A stretch of DNA of 64,000 nt from the NCBI RefSeq assembly GCF_017916325.1, contig NC_090171.1:1002501-1066500 (forward strand), written 5' to 3'. Shown piece after piece: positions 28,058 through 37,870 of the stretch. The notes beneath the pieces were generated by a model. It did no database searches, had not been told where the DNA came from, and saw nothing but the letters and a program-made list of their open reading frames with translations. The stretch comes from Leishmania martiniquensis (Eukaryota; Euglenozoa; Kinetoplastea; Trypanosomatida; Trypanosomatidae). Position 1 is the first letter of the stretch; every line of letters begins with the position of its first letter. Both the position numbers and the translations under genes were made by a program.

Positions 28058-28825
28058 ATGGGGAAGTCTTCGGCCTCCTCCTCCTCCAGTCAGCGGTGCG
28101 CTGAGTGTCAACGGGGCTTCGGCATGACACTATGGAGGCATACATGTGATGTGTGTCGCCGCACCGTGTGCGATGACTGCGCCCCTCGTAGCACCGAGAG
28201 TGTAGATGTCATGGGCGAAGCAACAAAGTTGCGGGTGTGCAAGACCTGCGGTACCACTGGCCACCGTCCTGGCAACGCCGTTGGCGGCAACTCGGCCACC
28301 GATAGTGCAAAATGCACAGTCACCGTTCGCCCAGACCCGAATAGTGAGGCCGAGCGAGAGCGCCGTGCGCACCTCATCGAAGAGCGCAACAAGATCCAGC
28401 GAAACCGCGGATGCTCTCGGCGCGCAGACAGCGAAAGCGGCCCCAGATCTGCGCTTACTAGCGAGAGACATGCGCCGCCCGCGCCAGCACTTTCACCCCA
28501 CACACCAGCATCGTCAAGAGCGTCGGTCTCGTCTCCAGCCGCTCCGCCACCAGCGCCCGAAAGCTCTGGCACTCCAGCGACTCCACTAAACCCTGCCCTG
28601 GAGGCGGCGATGCGACGCCAGCAGCAGCAGCAAGCGCGCGGTCGCGCGGCCGCATCCCTGACGGAGGCGAGCATGTCTTCAGAGAAGGCGCGGCTCATTT
28701 GCGAGATCGAGATGCTTTTAGCGAAGCATCGGGAGGATCCGCCGTTTGGCTTGCGAGCATCCGATGAGGCAAAGCTTCGGGGATATCTTCAGTTCATCAA
28801 GAAGAAGTACTGTGTGAGCGAGTAA
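28058..28825 (+). CDS. FYVE-like zinc finger protein, 255 aa
   Basis: The N-terminal domain has eight cysteines in the FYVE order: C14/C17, C30/C33, C38/C41 and C61/C64, which would bind two Zn2+ ions in a cross-brace. The C-terminal RVC motif is present (RVCKTC). The basic RHHC core that contacts phosphatidylinositol 3-phosphate is changed: the sequence is WRHTCDVC, with Thr in place of the second His and Asp in place of the following basic residue, and the N-terminal WxxD is absent. Lipid binding may therefore be weak or lost. Residues ~85-210 are low complexity (Ser, Ala, Pro, Gln) with a basic/acidic helix (ERERRAHLIEERNKIQRN). The C-terminal ~45 residues form a probable helical hairpin (ICEIEMLLAKHREDPP, LRGYLQFIKKKY) resembling short interaction modules in endosomal proteins. 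An endosomal or trafficking role is inferred from the family. Confidence 0.75.
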   Translation: MGKSSASSSSSQRCAECQRGFGMTLWRHTCDVCRRTVCDDCAPRSTESVDVMGEATKLRVCKTCGTTGHRPGNAVGGNSATDSAKCTVTVRPDPNSEAERERRAHLIEERNKIQRNRGCSRRADSESGPRSALTSERHAPPAPALSPHTPASSRASVSSPAAPPPAPESSGTPATPLNPALEAAMRRQQQQQARGRAAASLTEASMSSEKARLICEIEMLLAKHREDPPFGLRASDEAKLRGYLQFIKKKYCVSE

Positions 28826-30088
28826 GTAAAGAGGGTGGTTGCGCACGATGGCAAGTTGGGCTGGTGGGGTCTTCTTGCCTTCCTAACTGCTGTCCGCACG
28901 AGCGTTGCTCTTCTCGCGAGTCGAACAAGTGGCGTGTAAGCCCGCGTGCGCAGGTTGGTGCCATGGTGTCTGTGGCTAAATCTGTTCGTGAACGGAATGT
29001 ATGAGGCCATGTGCGTATCTGCGAGGAGGCGGGGTGGGGGAGCACTGTCTCTCTCGCTCGCTCGCCCTCTGTCCTCATCTTCCCTCTGTGGTCTTCCCTG
29101 ACTGTACTCCTACCCTTGTGTCTGTCCCCACAATTATCACCCGCTATGATTTACTTCGCTCTTTTAGCTGCGCGGGCACGACTGTAATCGACGCTGTGGC
29201 CAGCGCTTTGTCTTGCCCCTCTTCTCGGCACTGCAGAAGGGCAGGCAGCGACGCCCCCTCCCCTCCCTGCCCCCTCTAATGGCCACGTTCCCCCCACCCC
29301 ACCCCACACAAACACGCAGCCTTGTATTCGCCTGCTGTTGAGTGCGAAAGCAAACGTCTCCCGCCCTATCCTGGCCTTTCTCCTGCGGCGTTGCCAACAG
29401 CATACTGCCAAGCAGTCGAATGCGCATTCGTTGAAAGCCCACCGCTCGCAAAAGAGGTGTCATGTGCACGATAGCCGCTTTCTTTTTTCTAGTGCACGAG
29501 CGCCTGATCCACTCTTCTGTTCGTTGCCTGCATTAGCTCACCTCCCCTCCCCTCTGCCCTCGGGGCGCCTCGATCATATGCAGAAAGGAACGCGTCGGAT
29601 TCTTATTTAAAGGAGCCCGCACACACCATCCGCAGGCATTGGCGTAGGCTAACCGGTTGGACGGTCAGCGCTGTTTCCGATGGAGGCAACGTACCGCATT
29701 CGGAGCGTCAGCATCAACCTCGTGCGTCTGTGCGTGCGCACAAGGCGGGCATACTCTCACCGGCACCTCTTTCCGCTGCTCTCCCTCCTCTCTCTCTTCC
29801 CTGCCTCCCCCAGACGCCCTTTAGACTAGACAGTCGCTAACAAGGCTGGAAACACACGCGCATCCCACCCCGCGCGCCGATTTGGCGCCCACCTGCTCTC
29901 ACTGCAGAGAGCTCAACAGCGACCGCTCAGGCGCAGGCACGCCTAAATGCACACAAGCGCCTCCCATACGCTTGTACGCTGAGCATCGCCTTTCTTGCTG
30001 CTCCTATCCCCCTCAATCCGGAAGAGCGGCGCACGCTCAAAGCAACGAGAGAAAGAAGGGGGAAAAAGCCTGCCTTGTGCGCGGCCCG
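28826..30088 (+). other. Intergenic region, FYVE-like to membrane protein gene
   Basis: No gene is seen. Pyrimidine tracts lie at 29060-29100, 29255-29280, 29540-29560 and 29770-29815. The open frame upstream of 30089 (to 29882) has no ATG and reads as noncoding. Confidence 0.6.
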
Positions 30089-31438
30089 ATGCAGGGCGTG
30101 AAGATAGCCCTACTCGTCATCACCGTCGTCATCTTTGTGGTGCTGGCGGCGCTGCTGATATTCCTCATTTGTTGGTTCAGCCGCCGCCGCTGCCACTCCG
30201 CCTCAAAGGCGAACACCTCACGCTACCTCGAGAGCGTTGCTCGCACCAGTCATGATGCTCTTGACACTGGCGGCGCCTTCGCCAAACTGTACCGCGGTGA
30301 CCCGCGCCTTCGTCCCAGTGCATACCTGCTTTACTTCTTAGACTTTCAAGGGAAGCTGCAATGGGTCGATTTCAGGACGAAGCCGGCAGTGGGCATCGCC
30401 ACCGAGTCGGCGATGCAGCAGTACATCTTCGAGAACCTCCAGCCCACGATCCAAGAAGGCAGTAGGCTAGTGCGTTTGCCCCCTGAGATGCTGGCGCTGT
30501 CGTATGTAAACGACAATCAGGCGCTGGTAGTGATGGACCTGGACCGCCTGCTCGCCCGTGACGCTGAGTTCGGTGCACGGATGAGGCACACTGCGGAACG
30601 CCCGCTGCTGCTATCGCGCCTCGTGGCAGACAGCAGCAACGAGTCCGTGTTCACCGCTCTGCATCGTTACGGCCATACTGGTGGGGATGCCGCTGTGGCA
30701 CCCGCCGCTCAAGCAGGCGCGCCACGCCCCACATCGATCGTGACTTCGCCACCGCAGCAGCATCACCAGCAGGTTCAAGCAGATCTTCGTGAATCCTGTA
30801 CCAATCCGATGGCCATCGCTCCAGGGGTCCCAGCTGCGACGCTTGACACACCCACCCCTCCTCCGGTAGCCCAGTCATCCGTCGCCCCCCCGCTCCCGCT
30901 GCCGCTGCCAGGGAACTTCAACTCTGTGTACGCGTTCGACGCGTCTGGCATGGCCCCCACTCCTGTCATTCACCCATGCGGCACTCATCACATCACCACC
31001 AGCACCCTCGTTTCGGTCACGGCGGCCTCATACACGGTGCTGCACGTGGACGGTAGCCGCACAGAGCTCGGCGCTGCTAACACAGAGAGGATCGAAGCGG
31101 CGCGGCTGCGGTGGGACCGCCGACAGAGCCTTGTGGTGCCACTTGCGTCGGATATGTCCGGGAGCCAGTGTGTCATCGATCCTATAACGGGGACGGCGAA
31201 GCTATTCGCGGCGCCCTCAGCGCTCGGCACCGGTGTCGACAGTGTGTTGAGCATTGAATGTGAGCGGGCCGATGCCCTCTATTACACCGTCGAGCGTATC
31301 AACTCGACGCAATGGCTTTCATTCTGCAAGCCCTTCTACCTACCGGCCGGGCGGTGGTGCGTTCGCGCCCGCGCCGTGCTGCACCGCGACAACAGCAGCC
31401 GAACAGCTGCGAAAGTCTTTACTGTGTATGTGATGTGA
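30089..31438 (+). CDS. Membrane-anchored protein with Fn3-associated-like C-terminus, 449 aa
   Basis: The product starts with one strong N-terminal transmembrane helix (residues 6-30) followed directly by a basic cluster (SRRRCHS). This suggests a signal-anchor with the bulk of the protein cytoplasmic by the positive-inside rule. A globular region (~60-190) follows, then a Pro/Gln/Ala-rich linker (~200-275). The C-terminal ~170 residues contain a beta-rich segment ending with ADALYYTVERINSTQW and FYLPAGRWCVRARAV, which resembles the chitobiase C-terminal/Fn3-associated fold (pattern YYT...Y..P..L..G...V+A+A). No catalytic motif is recognised, and the function is unknown. The frame stays open upstream to 29882, but there is no ATG there, so 30089 is the first possible start. 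Confidence 0.75.
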   Translation: MQGVKIALLVITVVIFVVLAALLIFLICWFSRRRCHSASKANTSRYLESVARTSHDALDTGGAFAKLYRGDPRLRPSAYLLYFLDFQGKLQWVDFRTKPAVGIATESAMQQYIFENLQPTIQEGSRLVRLPPEMLALSYVNDNQALVVMDLDRLLARDAEFGARMRHTAERPLLLSRLVADSSNESVFTALHRYGHTGGDAAVAPAAQAGAPRPTSIVTSPPQQHHQQVQADLRESCTNPMAIAPGVPAATLDTPTPPPVAQSSVAPPLPLPLPGNFNSVYAFDASGMAPTPVIHPCGTHHITTSTLVSVTAASYTVLHVDGSRTELGAANTERIEAARLRWDRRQSLVVPLASDMSGSQCVIDPITGTAKLFAAPSALGTGVDSVLSIECERADALYYTVERINSTQWLSFCKPFYLPAGRWCVRARAVLHRDNSSRTAAKVFTVYVM

Positions 31439-32928
31439 CCCCTCGATGAAAACGAAGAAAAGGAGCTCACCGTCTGCCTCACCTGTACAACACGAAGAAT
31501 CGCGCTTACGTCGTAGTATATGTGTGGGCTGGGTTACCTGCCAGGCCTCTCTGCATTGAGCGACTGCTGAGGTGGCCCTGGCGGCGGAAGCCAGAGCGAT
31601 TCATCGCCTCGAACGCCGCGGCAGTGAGCGCGTCTGCACGTGCCATAGGATGGGCCAAGTGCCAGCCGGACTCGAACCTACACCAACCACCAACACCACA
31701 CAGACACACCAGGCCCTCGCTGCTTGGTTGTGTGGAGAGCCTGAGCCATCCTGAAGGGGTGCAGCTGGCGGCGCCCGGCATGGCGGGAGCGGGTGTGAGG
31801 CGACCCTCGAAGTGTGTGGGTGGGCAGAGCTCGAGGCAGAGGCTGGGATGGAGGCTTTACCGCATCTTTGATCGAAGTGTGGAGCTGAAAATGTACAAGA
31901 ATGCTTTGGTAGAGATGCCGCACCTTTTTGAATGGCGACTGTTGTGATGATGTCTGAGGTGTTGTGAGTGCCTCGCCTCCCTTCCAAGTCGCCCCACCGG
32001 CGGCTTCTCTCCCTCTGCGTCTATTTTCGTGTGCGTGCGTGTCCCTGCGCGTTTCGTCTTGCAGTGTTGCATTCGTTGCTGCGAGGGGAGGGCTCAGTGC
32101 CTCTCCGCCTGTATAGGTGCCCTGTGTATAGTGTGTGTACCCGTGCTTTTGTATGTAAGTACCTATGCGTGTGTCTGCCGATACTCATTCACTTTTTCTG
32201 TAGAGGATTTTTTTATGTTTGGGGGAGGGAATAATGGCTTGCCGCTGTGTGTGTGTGTGTGTGCATGCGTGCGTGCGTGCGCGTGCATACGCGCCTGTTG
32301 CTCTCTCCCTTCGCCCTCTACCTCTGTTTTTTCTCTGCTCTCTGTGTGTGTGTGTGTCTTTTCCCTTCTTCCACCTGAGGTCCTCCCGTCGCTTACAGCC
32401 CCCCCTTTCTTCTTCCTGCAAGTGGCAAAGAGGCCGCGCAGGTGACGGTGTGCGAAAGAAAAAGGGTTCAAAGTGAGGTGTCGTGCTGAATGTGTGGTCT
32501 ATCCCTGCACCCTGCTGCGGCTGTAGCTAACGAGCGCACGCCCCTGACGGATATACAGGAACGCTGCTGGTGCTCCGGCAATGGAAAGCTGGAGACGTGC
32601 TAGCTCATGTGGAGGCTGAAGGTGGTTGAAGAAGGGGCGTTTCGCGGCATCGCTTTCGAGAAGCGGATGAGCAACGGAACGAAAGGGTTGCGAGAACCGC
32701 TCTAGCGTACTCGAGCGCACGTGTGACGTGTGTCGGTCAAGGCTGCTGTGAGACCACCCGGCTTCACCCTCACGTTCCTCTCTCACGCGCGGCACACGAG
32801 AGCGCCGATGCATCATAGCTTTCCTCTTTCTCTTTTCCTCGTCGCCTTCTTTGTATACGTCGGTGCACTTACGGTGCATCAGGGAACGCTCCCTTCAATG
32901 AAGCTGGACGCAAAAGGGCCCGTCACAC
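31439..32928 (+). other. Intergenic region with dispersed direct repeat
   Basis: No gene is seen. It holds the left copy of the 148-bp direct repeat (31694-31841) and, next to it on the minus strand, an exact tRNA B-box consensus (31668-31678) with no matching A-box. TG-rich runs at 32250-32265 and 32343-32358 and pyrimidine tracts precede the CSN3-like gene. Confidence 0.6.
31694..31841 (+). repeat. 148-bp dispersed direct repeat, left copy
   Basis: It matches 58835-58982 at all but one position (GGGCAGAG here, GGGTAGAG there). Both copies lie in intergenic DNA in the same orientation, and flanks on both sides are unrelated apart from CA/CAC-rich sequence at the left edge. It could be part of a SIDER-type element; I cannot confirm the family. 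Confidence 0.92.
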
Positions 32929-35115
32929 ATGCACAACACACGCCCCCGCCGCACTGGCAGAGAGCGAGATTTGTGCGTGACACCGAGGGACACGTTGCAA
33001 GATATGTTGGCAGCCGTGCCAAGCACGGGCATCCGCGAGGCGGAGAAAGTGCTTCGGCAGAGTTGGTCATCACTTCTCCAGCTTGAAGATGAGGCGCAGG
33101 CGCGGTTCTGCGCTGATGCCGAGTCTTTCCTTAAGGCGCAACTCGTCGAGAGACCAGGGTCGACAGATTCTTTAGCCATATTCACCATCATCTACGTGAC
33201 AGCGGTGCATGCCATCCACTGTGGCCTTGCCGCACCATTCCTATGGGCCACGGCGCAGAACAGCCCCTTCCGCCAGTCGGCACCTGTTGAGCGCACGCCG
33301 CCGTCACGCGCCGAGGCTGCGCGAGTCGTCGTCAGTGTGTGTGAGCGGCACCTGCTCGCTAGCAGCAAGGTGGCAAGTGCGTACTTCGGCAAGCTGCTGC
33401 ACGAAACAGCTATGGGAGTGCCGCTTCTGGCGCTTGTGTTACGCGCGTATGGCGAGGCAGTAGTGAATGTCTTGTCCACCCGCTCAGAGGGCTTACAAGA
33501 CGTCCAGAGCTGCATCGATCATCTTGTGCTGGCGACGCGCATCTTCGCCGAGGGAACGTCAGAGCAAACCCTCACCATCGCTCATCCAATCCTCCTGCAC
33601 GTTGCCCGCGTGAGTGGCTGCAGCGAGGCTGCCATGCAGCTCTTGAGCCGTCCGATCTACTGTGTCTGCCCAATGCTAACTGGTATCGGCTTGTCTGACT
33701 ACGTCGCCTACCACGCTGAGGCTGCGCTCCTGCTCGCTGCGCACGAGCAGTACGAGAGTGCCGTGTACGCCCTTGTGCCAGTGAGCCGGCTCCCCCCCGC
33801 CGTCGGCACACGAGTGAGCGAGATTGGAAGCCTTGGCGGGGCAGGCGACGGAGATGCTCCAGCATGGCTAGGCGAGCTCGAAGATGAGGAGACCCTCGCG
33901 CATGACGCCGCCTCCCGCAGTGACGGCGGCGTCGCTGGCGACCGTAGGCGGGTGCCCAGCGCCAGTGCTCTTAGCTCTCTCTCTGCGCTGCAGCCGTTGC
34001 TGCTGTACCCCTGGTACCGTACGAAGCCCGTTGGGGCAGCATGCGAATACATCAGCGCCACCGAGGCCAAAGACGGGAACGCAAAAGTGAAGACGCTTGT
34101 GCGGCGAGGCATCCTGGCGCCGACTGCCCTCGAACGCGAGATAGATCGCCGAGTCGTCGATTGGGCAAGTCGTTTGGGCATGGTGCTGCTCGCTGCGGCC
34201 TTCGGTGGTGGCAGCCCACGTGGCGTGATGGCGCTCACGGAATCGCTGGGGCCGCGGATCGTGGACGACGAAGAGGCGCGGTCCGTCTGGAGCGGTATGG
34301 CGTCGGCGATCGCTGGTCACGTGTGCTTCCCGCATCCGCTATTTGAAATCCTAACGGAGACGACGCCGATCTCCCTCCACTCCTTTGTGCGCCTCACCAC
34401 GAGCAGCAGAGCGACGAGTGAGGGGGCCTACGCAGACGTTCTCGTGGCTGTCGCTCGGCGAGACATTGAAAAGGCGCAATGGTGCCTCAGCGATGCCGCC
34501 AATGTCGCACTATTTACAGCGGACCTCACCTTGGGTTTGGTCAAGGAAGCGGTGCTAAATCAGCTTCCGCGCCACATCCTACTGGATATGGCGCGCATGT
34601 ACGCTCATGTACCCATGCAAGTGCTGCTGGACCGGACACAGCTCACAAGCGCAGCCTCGAAAGCAGTCGGCGCGTTGCCAGTAAATGAAGGAGAAGAGGA
34701 GGAAACGAGAACTTTGGAGGCAGCGACTACGGACAGCAGGCACGCGCTTGTGCAGCTGCTGGTGAAAATGTGCGCTACCGGAGACCTCGTGTCCTCTCAA
34801 GTGTGCGTCTCTGCGGCGCCGGCTGCTGGCGCGGCCGAGACGGCGAACATCGCTTTTTACCCAGTCGAAGAGGCGGCCAGGCAGCTGCGCAGTGGCACTG
34901 CACCCTTCTCTGTGGCCACTGCCAGCGTGAAGTGGACGCTTCCATCCTTCACGGCGCGCTTGCAGCGCTGCGCGCACGTGGTGCAGTTCAAGACTCATCG
35001 GTGCTCGCGTGCAAGCTCGGACACCTCTCTCGTGCCAATGCTGGGACAGCTGCAGGAGCTCCAGAGAGTCGTGGATGCCGACGCCGCAGGAATTCGTGAC
35101 ATGGAAATCGCTTAG
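32929..35115 (+). CDS. PCI-domain protein, probable COP9 signalosome subunit 3-like, 728 aa
   Basis: This is an all-helical protein with a C-terminal PCI-like winged helix. The segment LGLVKEAVLNQLPRHILLDM...MQVLLDRTQLTS, followed by ALVQLLVKMCATGDLVSSQV and NIAFYP, aligns by eye with the CSN3 pattern LVKQCLSSLYKKNIQRL, LSLQDMASRVQL, then an I-x-D-G-E-I-like helix and a terminal strand. The tail (LQELQRVVDADAAGIRDMEI) also resembles the helix after PCI in CSN3. The COP9 signalosome removes Nedd8 from cullins, which fits the cullin earlier in the window, although neighbours in these clusters need not be related. The protein is longer than human CSN3 (423 aa) because of an N-terminal extension and a central insertion. 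Start choice is uncertain: an out-of-frame ATG occurs at 32898, and an acceptor AG at 32959-32960 would make 33004 (MLAAVPST) the first ATG. Another PCI family (eIF3 or proteasome lid) is the main alternative. Confidence 0.6.
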   Translation: MHNTRPRRTGRERDLCVTPRDTLQDMLAAVPSTGIREAEKVLRQSWSSLLQLEDEAQARFCADAESFLKAQLVERPGSTDSLAIFTIIYVTAVHAIHCGLAAPFLWATAQNSPFRQSAPVERTPPSRAEAARVVVSVCERHLLASSKVASAYFGKLLHETAMGVPLLALVLRAYGEAVVNVLSTRSEGLQDVQSCIDHLVLATRIFAEGTSEQTLTIAHPILLHVARVSGCSEAAMQLLSRPIYCVCPMLTGIGLSDYVAYHAEAALLLAAHEQYESAVYALVPVSRLPPAVGTRVSEIGSLGGAGDGDAPAWLGELEDEETLAHDAASRSDGGVAGDRRRVPSASALSSLSALQPLLLYPWYRTKPVGAACEYISATEAKDGNAKVKTLVRRGILAPTALEREIDRRVVDWASRLGMVLLAAAFGGGSPRGVMALTESLGPRIVDDEEARSVWSGMASAIAGHVCFPHPLFEILTETTPISLHSFVRLTTSSRATSEGAYADVLVAVARRDIEKAQWCLSDAANVALFTADLTLGLVKEAVLNQLPRHILLDMARMYAHVPMQVLLDRTQLTSAASKAVGALPVNEGEEEETRTLEAATTDSRHALVQLLVKMCATGDLVSSQVCVSAAPAAGAAETANIAFYPVEEAARQLRSGTAPFSVATASVKWTLPSFTARLQRCAHVVQFKTHRCSRASSDTSLVPMLGQLQELQRVVDADAAGIRDMEIA

Positions 35116-36457
35116 GGCGGGGAGAAGGGGGGCGGCGCGTGCCGGCACGCGCCGAGGGGGAGCGGTGGTCGTCGCGGGTGGTTCTTTATCGTTGGGTTTG
35201 TTTTTCCTCTCTCTTTGGCTTTGGTGTGCGTCTTTCAGTCGCCGTTGGCCGGTCCGCCGCAACTTTGTTTTTCGGCGTCACATCAGTGCATTCACCGAGT
35301 CGCCTATGCTTGAGCATATCCGCGCGTGTGGGTGTGCGCGTTGTGTTTTAGCTTTGTTGCTGCCTTTTTTCCCTTCGCTCTTTCACTTAACCTATCCACT
35401 CTCGGCAAAGTCGGAGTGCGGTCGATCTGCGCGGCCTTTTTCTTTTTCTCTGCTTCGGTCCTCTCCCCACCACTCCACCACCTTCCCTCTCACTCTTGTT
35501 GACGGGCGCGGCAGAGGAGCCCAGGCAAAGCGGCGGAAGCAGCAGTGCAGCGCACAGGTCACCCTCCACGGCCATAAACCAAGAGAGGGTAGCAGACACA
35601 CGCACTGCATATTAAGCATGAGTGTTTGTGTGGGCCTGCTGATTCTGCATCAGCGGGGGGGGGGGGTAACCTGTGCCGGCCCCTGCTTACCGTTAGGTGC
35701 GGGGAGGTGCCGCCAGTGAACGTTCGACATCGGCAGCCCCCCTCCGAGGCGAACGCGGGCGAAGACTCGGCTTTCACAGAGGACTCTAAGAGCCCCATCT
35801 CTTTCGCACGCGCATACGCAGACCGAACGCATCTCTCTGCCGACGCGCGCTGCGCGACCGCGGACAGGATCGCTCGCTGTACCGCACCGCACTTCTGGCA
35901 AGGGGGAGAAGGGATGGGGGGGCACACTACATAGACAGAGTCGGGCCGGAGAGCAAAGAGTACAGCGCCACTGCTAGAGCGCCAGCATACAAAGAAGCCC
36001 CCTCCCTAACGTCACGGAGGCCTCTTTGCAGGACGACCGAGAGGAAAAGCTCTCCCCCTTCCTTGTCATGCAGGGTATTCCTCCTCCTCCTCTCCCAACC
36101 AACTCTCGTCATCTCCCTCTGGCAAGCGCAAGAGCCTTTTCCGTTACGCACACCGGCGCATTTTTTGTCTGCGACGTCGCTGAGGAATCGGATCAAAGCG
36201 GAAAGAGCGACTGCTGGTCTTGGCTACGAGCCTACTCTGGGCTTGAGCGATCCATCACCCTTTCCTCGTCTATCTCGCCTCGGTCACCCGCTGGTCTCCG
36301 CGCTCGCGCATTCACAGCTTTGCTGTGCGAGGGAAGTGGCTTCGCAAGTCTGTAAGCAAAGGCATATCCTGCGGAACTATACAGCTGCTCGCTGGCGTAT
36401 ACGCAGGCGTAAGCGGTTCCACACGTTACCCAAAGTCAGCCTCCCATCACGGCCCCC
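35116..36457 (+). other. Intergenic region, CSN3-like to acid phosphatase gene
   Basis: No gene is seen. It includes a 12-nt G run (35655-35666), TC-rich tracts at 35440-35500, and a CTCCTCCTCCTCTCCC tract near 36080 with later AGs suitable for trans-splicing. Confidence 0.6.
35655..35666. repeat. 12-nt G homopolymer
   Basis: Uninterrupted run of G between CAGC and TAACC in the spacer after the CSN3-like gene. Confidence 0.9.
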
Positions 36458-37870
36458 ATGAAGCCTCTTGCGAGCGGCGCTCTGTCGTGGCGCTCGGCGT
36501 TTGTTGTGTTTCTTGTGTCCCTTGTGGTGGCAACGAATGAGGTGGCGCTCGCCTCGGCGTTGGTTCGTGGCTCGGCGCGAACCAATTCGCAGTCATCGGG
36601 GCCCAAGCCGCTTTATCCTGTGCATCCCGGCGCGGAAATCAACAGGATGCAGGAGGCCACGCCGTCAGGCTCATCCAAGGCAGAGCGCAAGGAGAGTATT
36701 ACGAGTAAGCTGGTATTGATGAAGCTGATGGTGCTCAACCGCCACGGTCACCGCGCACCGAACGCGCCATTCTGGAAGATGTGCCCGAACGAAATCAAGA
36801 ATAAGAAGCGCTACGACGTGGGTGCGGCGGACTTGAGTGGTCTCGGGATGGAGGAGGAGTACAACTTTGGCCAGTACCTGCGAAAGGCCTACGACAACTT
36901 TATCGGGGAAAAGTTTGATCGTAAACTGCACTACTTCCGCGCTGTTGGTGAGCCGCGCATCTTGCAGTCAGCGGTGGCAGTGGCCCAAGGAATCTTCCCA
37001 GACGGATTCGGCCCAGGTGGCTACTTACCATCCCGGCCGCAGTTTGTGCCCGTCTTCTCCGACATGGACACGCACGAGTACCTGCTCGATGACGTGCCGT
37101 GCTTCCGGCGGGCCGAGAATGACTCGCATCGGTGGATTGACACACACTACGCGCAATTCATCGGGGACCCGAGTACGAGTCGTGTGCTGAGAATCATGAA
37201 GGAGGTGTGCGGTGCCTACAGTGGAAAGGCGGAAGGCTACGCCTACATCAAGACCGTAGCGGATGGCCTCACGTTCAACCACGACATTGGCCTGAAGGTG
37301 GCCAATGGCAAGCTGACACCAGAAATGCTCTTCAGTATTCGCAACGTCTCGCTGCAGCTTCTCATGCAGCGCCTCTACAACACAGACGAGCAGCAGACGT
37401 ACATGGCGGCCGACCTACCGCGCAACGTCCTGCAGACGCTGAACCACACGCACGTCAAAGGAGCCGCGGCGCAGGCGAGCGGCGTCACCGACACGCGACA
37501 GGAGGCGAGCTTCTACTTTATGCACCGTGAGGCCCTCTACGCCTTCGCGCAGTTTTTCGGGTTTCAGTACAGCATTGCCGGGCTGCCACCCGGCGAGGTG
37601 CCCGTGGCGACCTCCCTCATCATTGAGAAGCTCGTACCCCACCGCGAGCTGCACGCCAACAACGTCTCTCACATCTACGTTCATTTGACGCTCTGGACAC
37701 CGTACAACGGCATCTACACGGTGCCCATTTCTACCTGCCGCATCCCCGAGCTGTGCGAGCTGAAGGAGCTGCAGCACATCTACGAGACCCGTGTGGCCCG
37801 CACCGGTACATGGGAGCAGCTGTGCGACTACAAGCCGCAAGAAATCGACCACACGACGGATATTCGTTAA
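36458..37870 (+). CDS. Histidine acid phosphatase family protein, secreted, 470 aa
   Basis: This branch-2 histidine phosphatase would hydrolyse phosphomonoesters at acid pH through a phosphohistidine intermediate. The N-terminus has a probable signal peptide (hydrophobic core FVVFLVSLVVA, residues ~15-25). The nucleophile motif RHGHRAP is intact (residues 95-101, His96). Potential N-glycosylation sites include NDS, NVS and NHT. There is no C-terminal transmembrane helix, so it is more like the secreted than the membrane-bound enzymes of Leishmania. The second active-site motif, normally His-Asp with Asp as proton donor, appears to be His356-Arg357 (FMHREALYAF), followed by Glu358. If that alignment is right, the general acid is missing or replaced, and activity could be reduced or changed. 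The length fits the family. The start is the only Met that gives the signal peptide. Confidence 0.85.
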   Translation: MKPLASGALSWRSAFVVFLVSLVVATNEVALASALVRGSARTNSQSSGPKPLYPVHPGAEINRMQEATPSGSSKAERKESITSKLVLMKLMVLNRHGHRAPNAPFWKMCPNEIKNKKRYDVGAADLSGLGMEEEYNFGQYLRKAYDNFIGEKFDRKLHYFRAVGEPRILQSAVAVAQGIFPDGFGPGGYLPSRPQFVPVFSDMDTHEYLLDDVPCFRRAENDSHRWIDTHYAQFIGDPSTSRVLRIMKEVCGAYSGKAEGYAYIKTVADGLTFNHDIGLKVANGKLTPEMLFSIRNVSLQLLMQRLYNTDEQQTYMAADLPRNVLQTLNHTHVKGAAAQASGVTDTRQEASFYFMHREALYAFAQFFGFQYSIAGLPPGEVPVATSLIIEKLVPHRELHANNVSHIYVHLTLWTPYNGIYTVPISTCRIPELCELKELQHIYETRVARTGTWEQLCDYKPQEIDHTTDIR

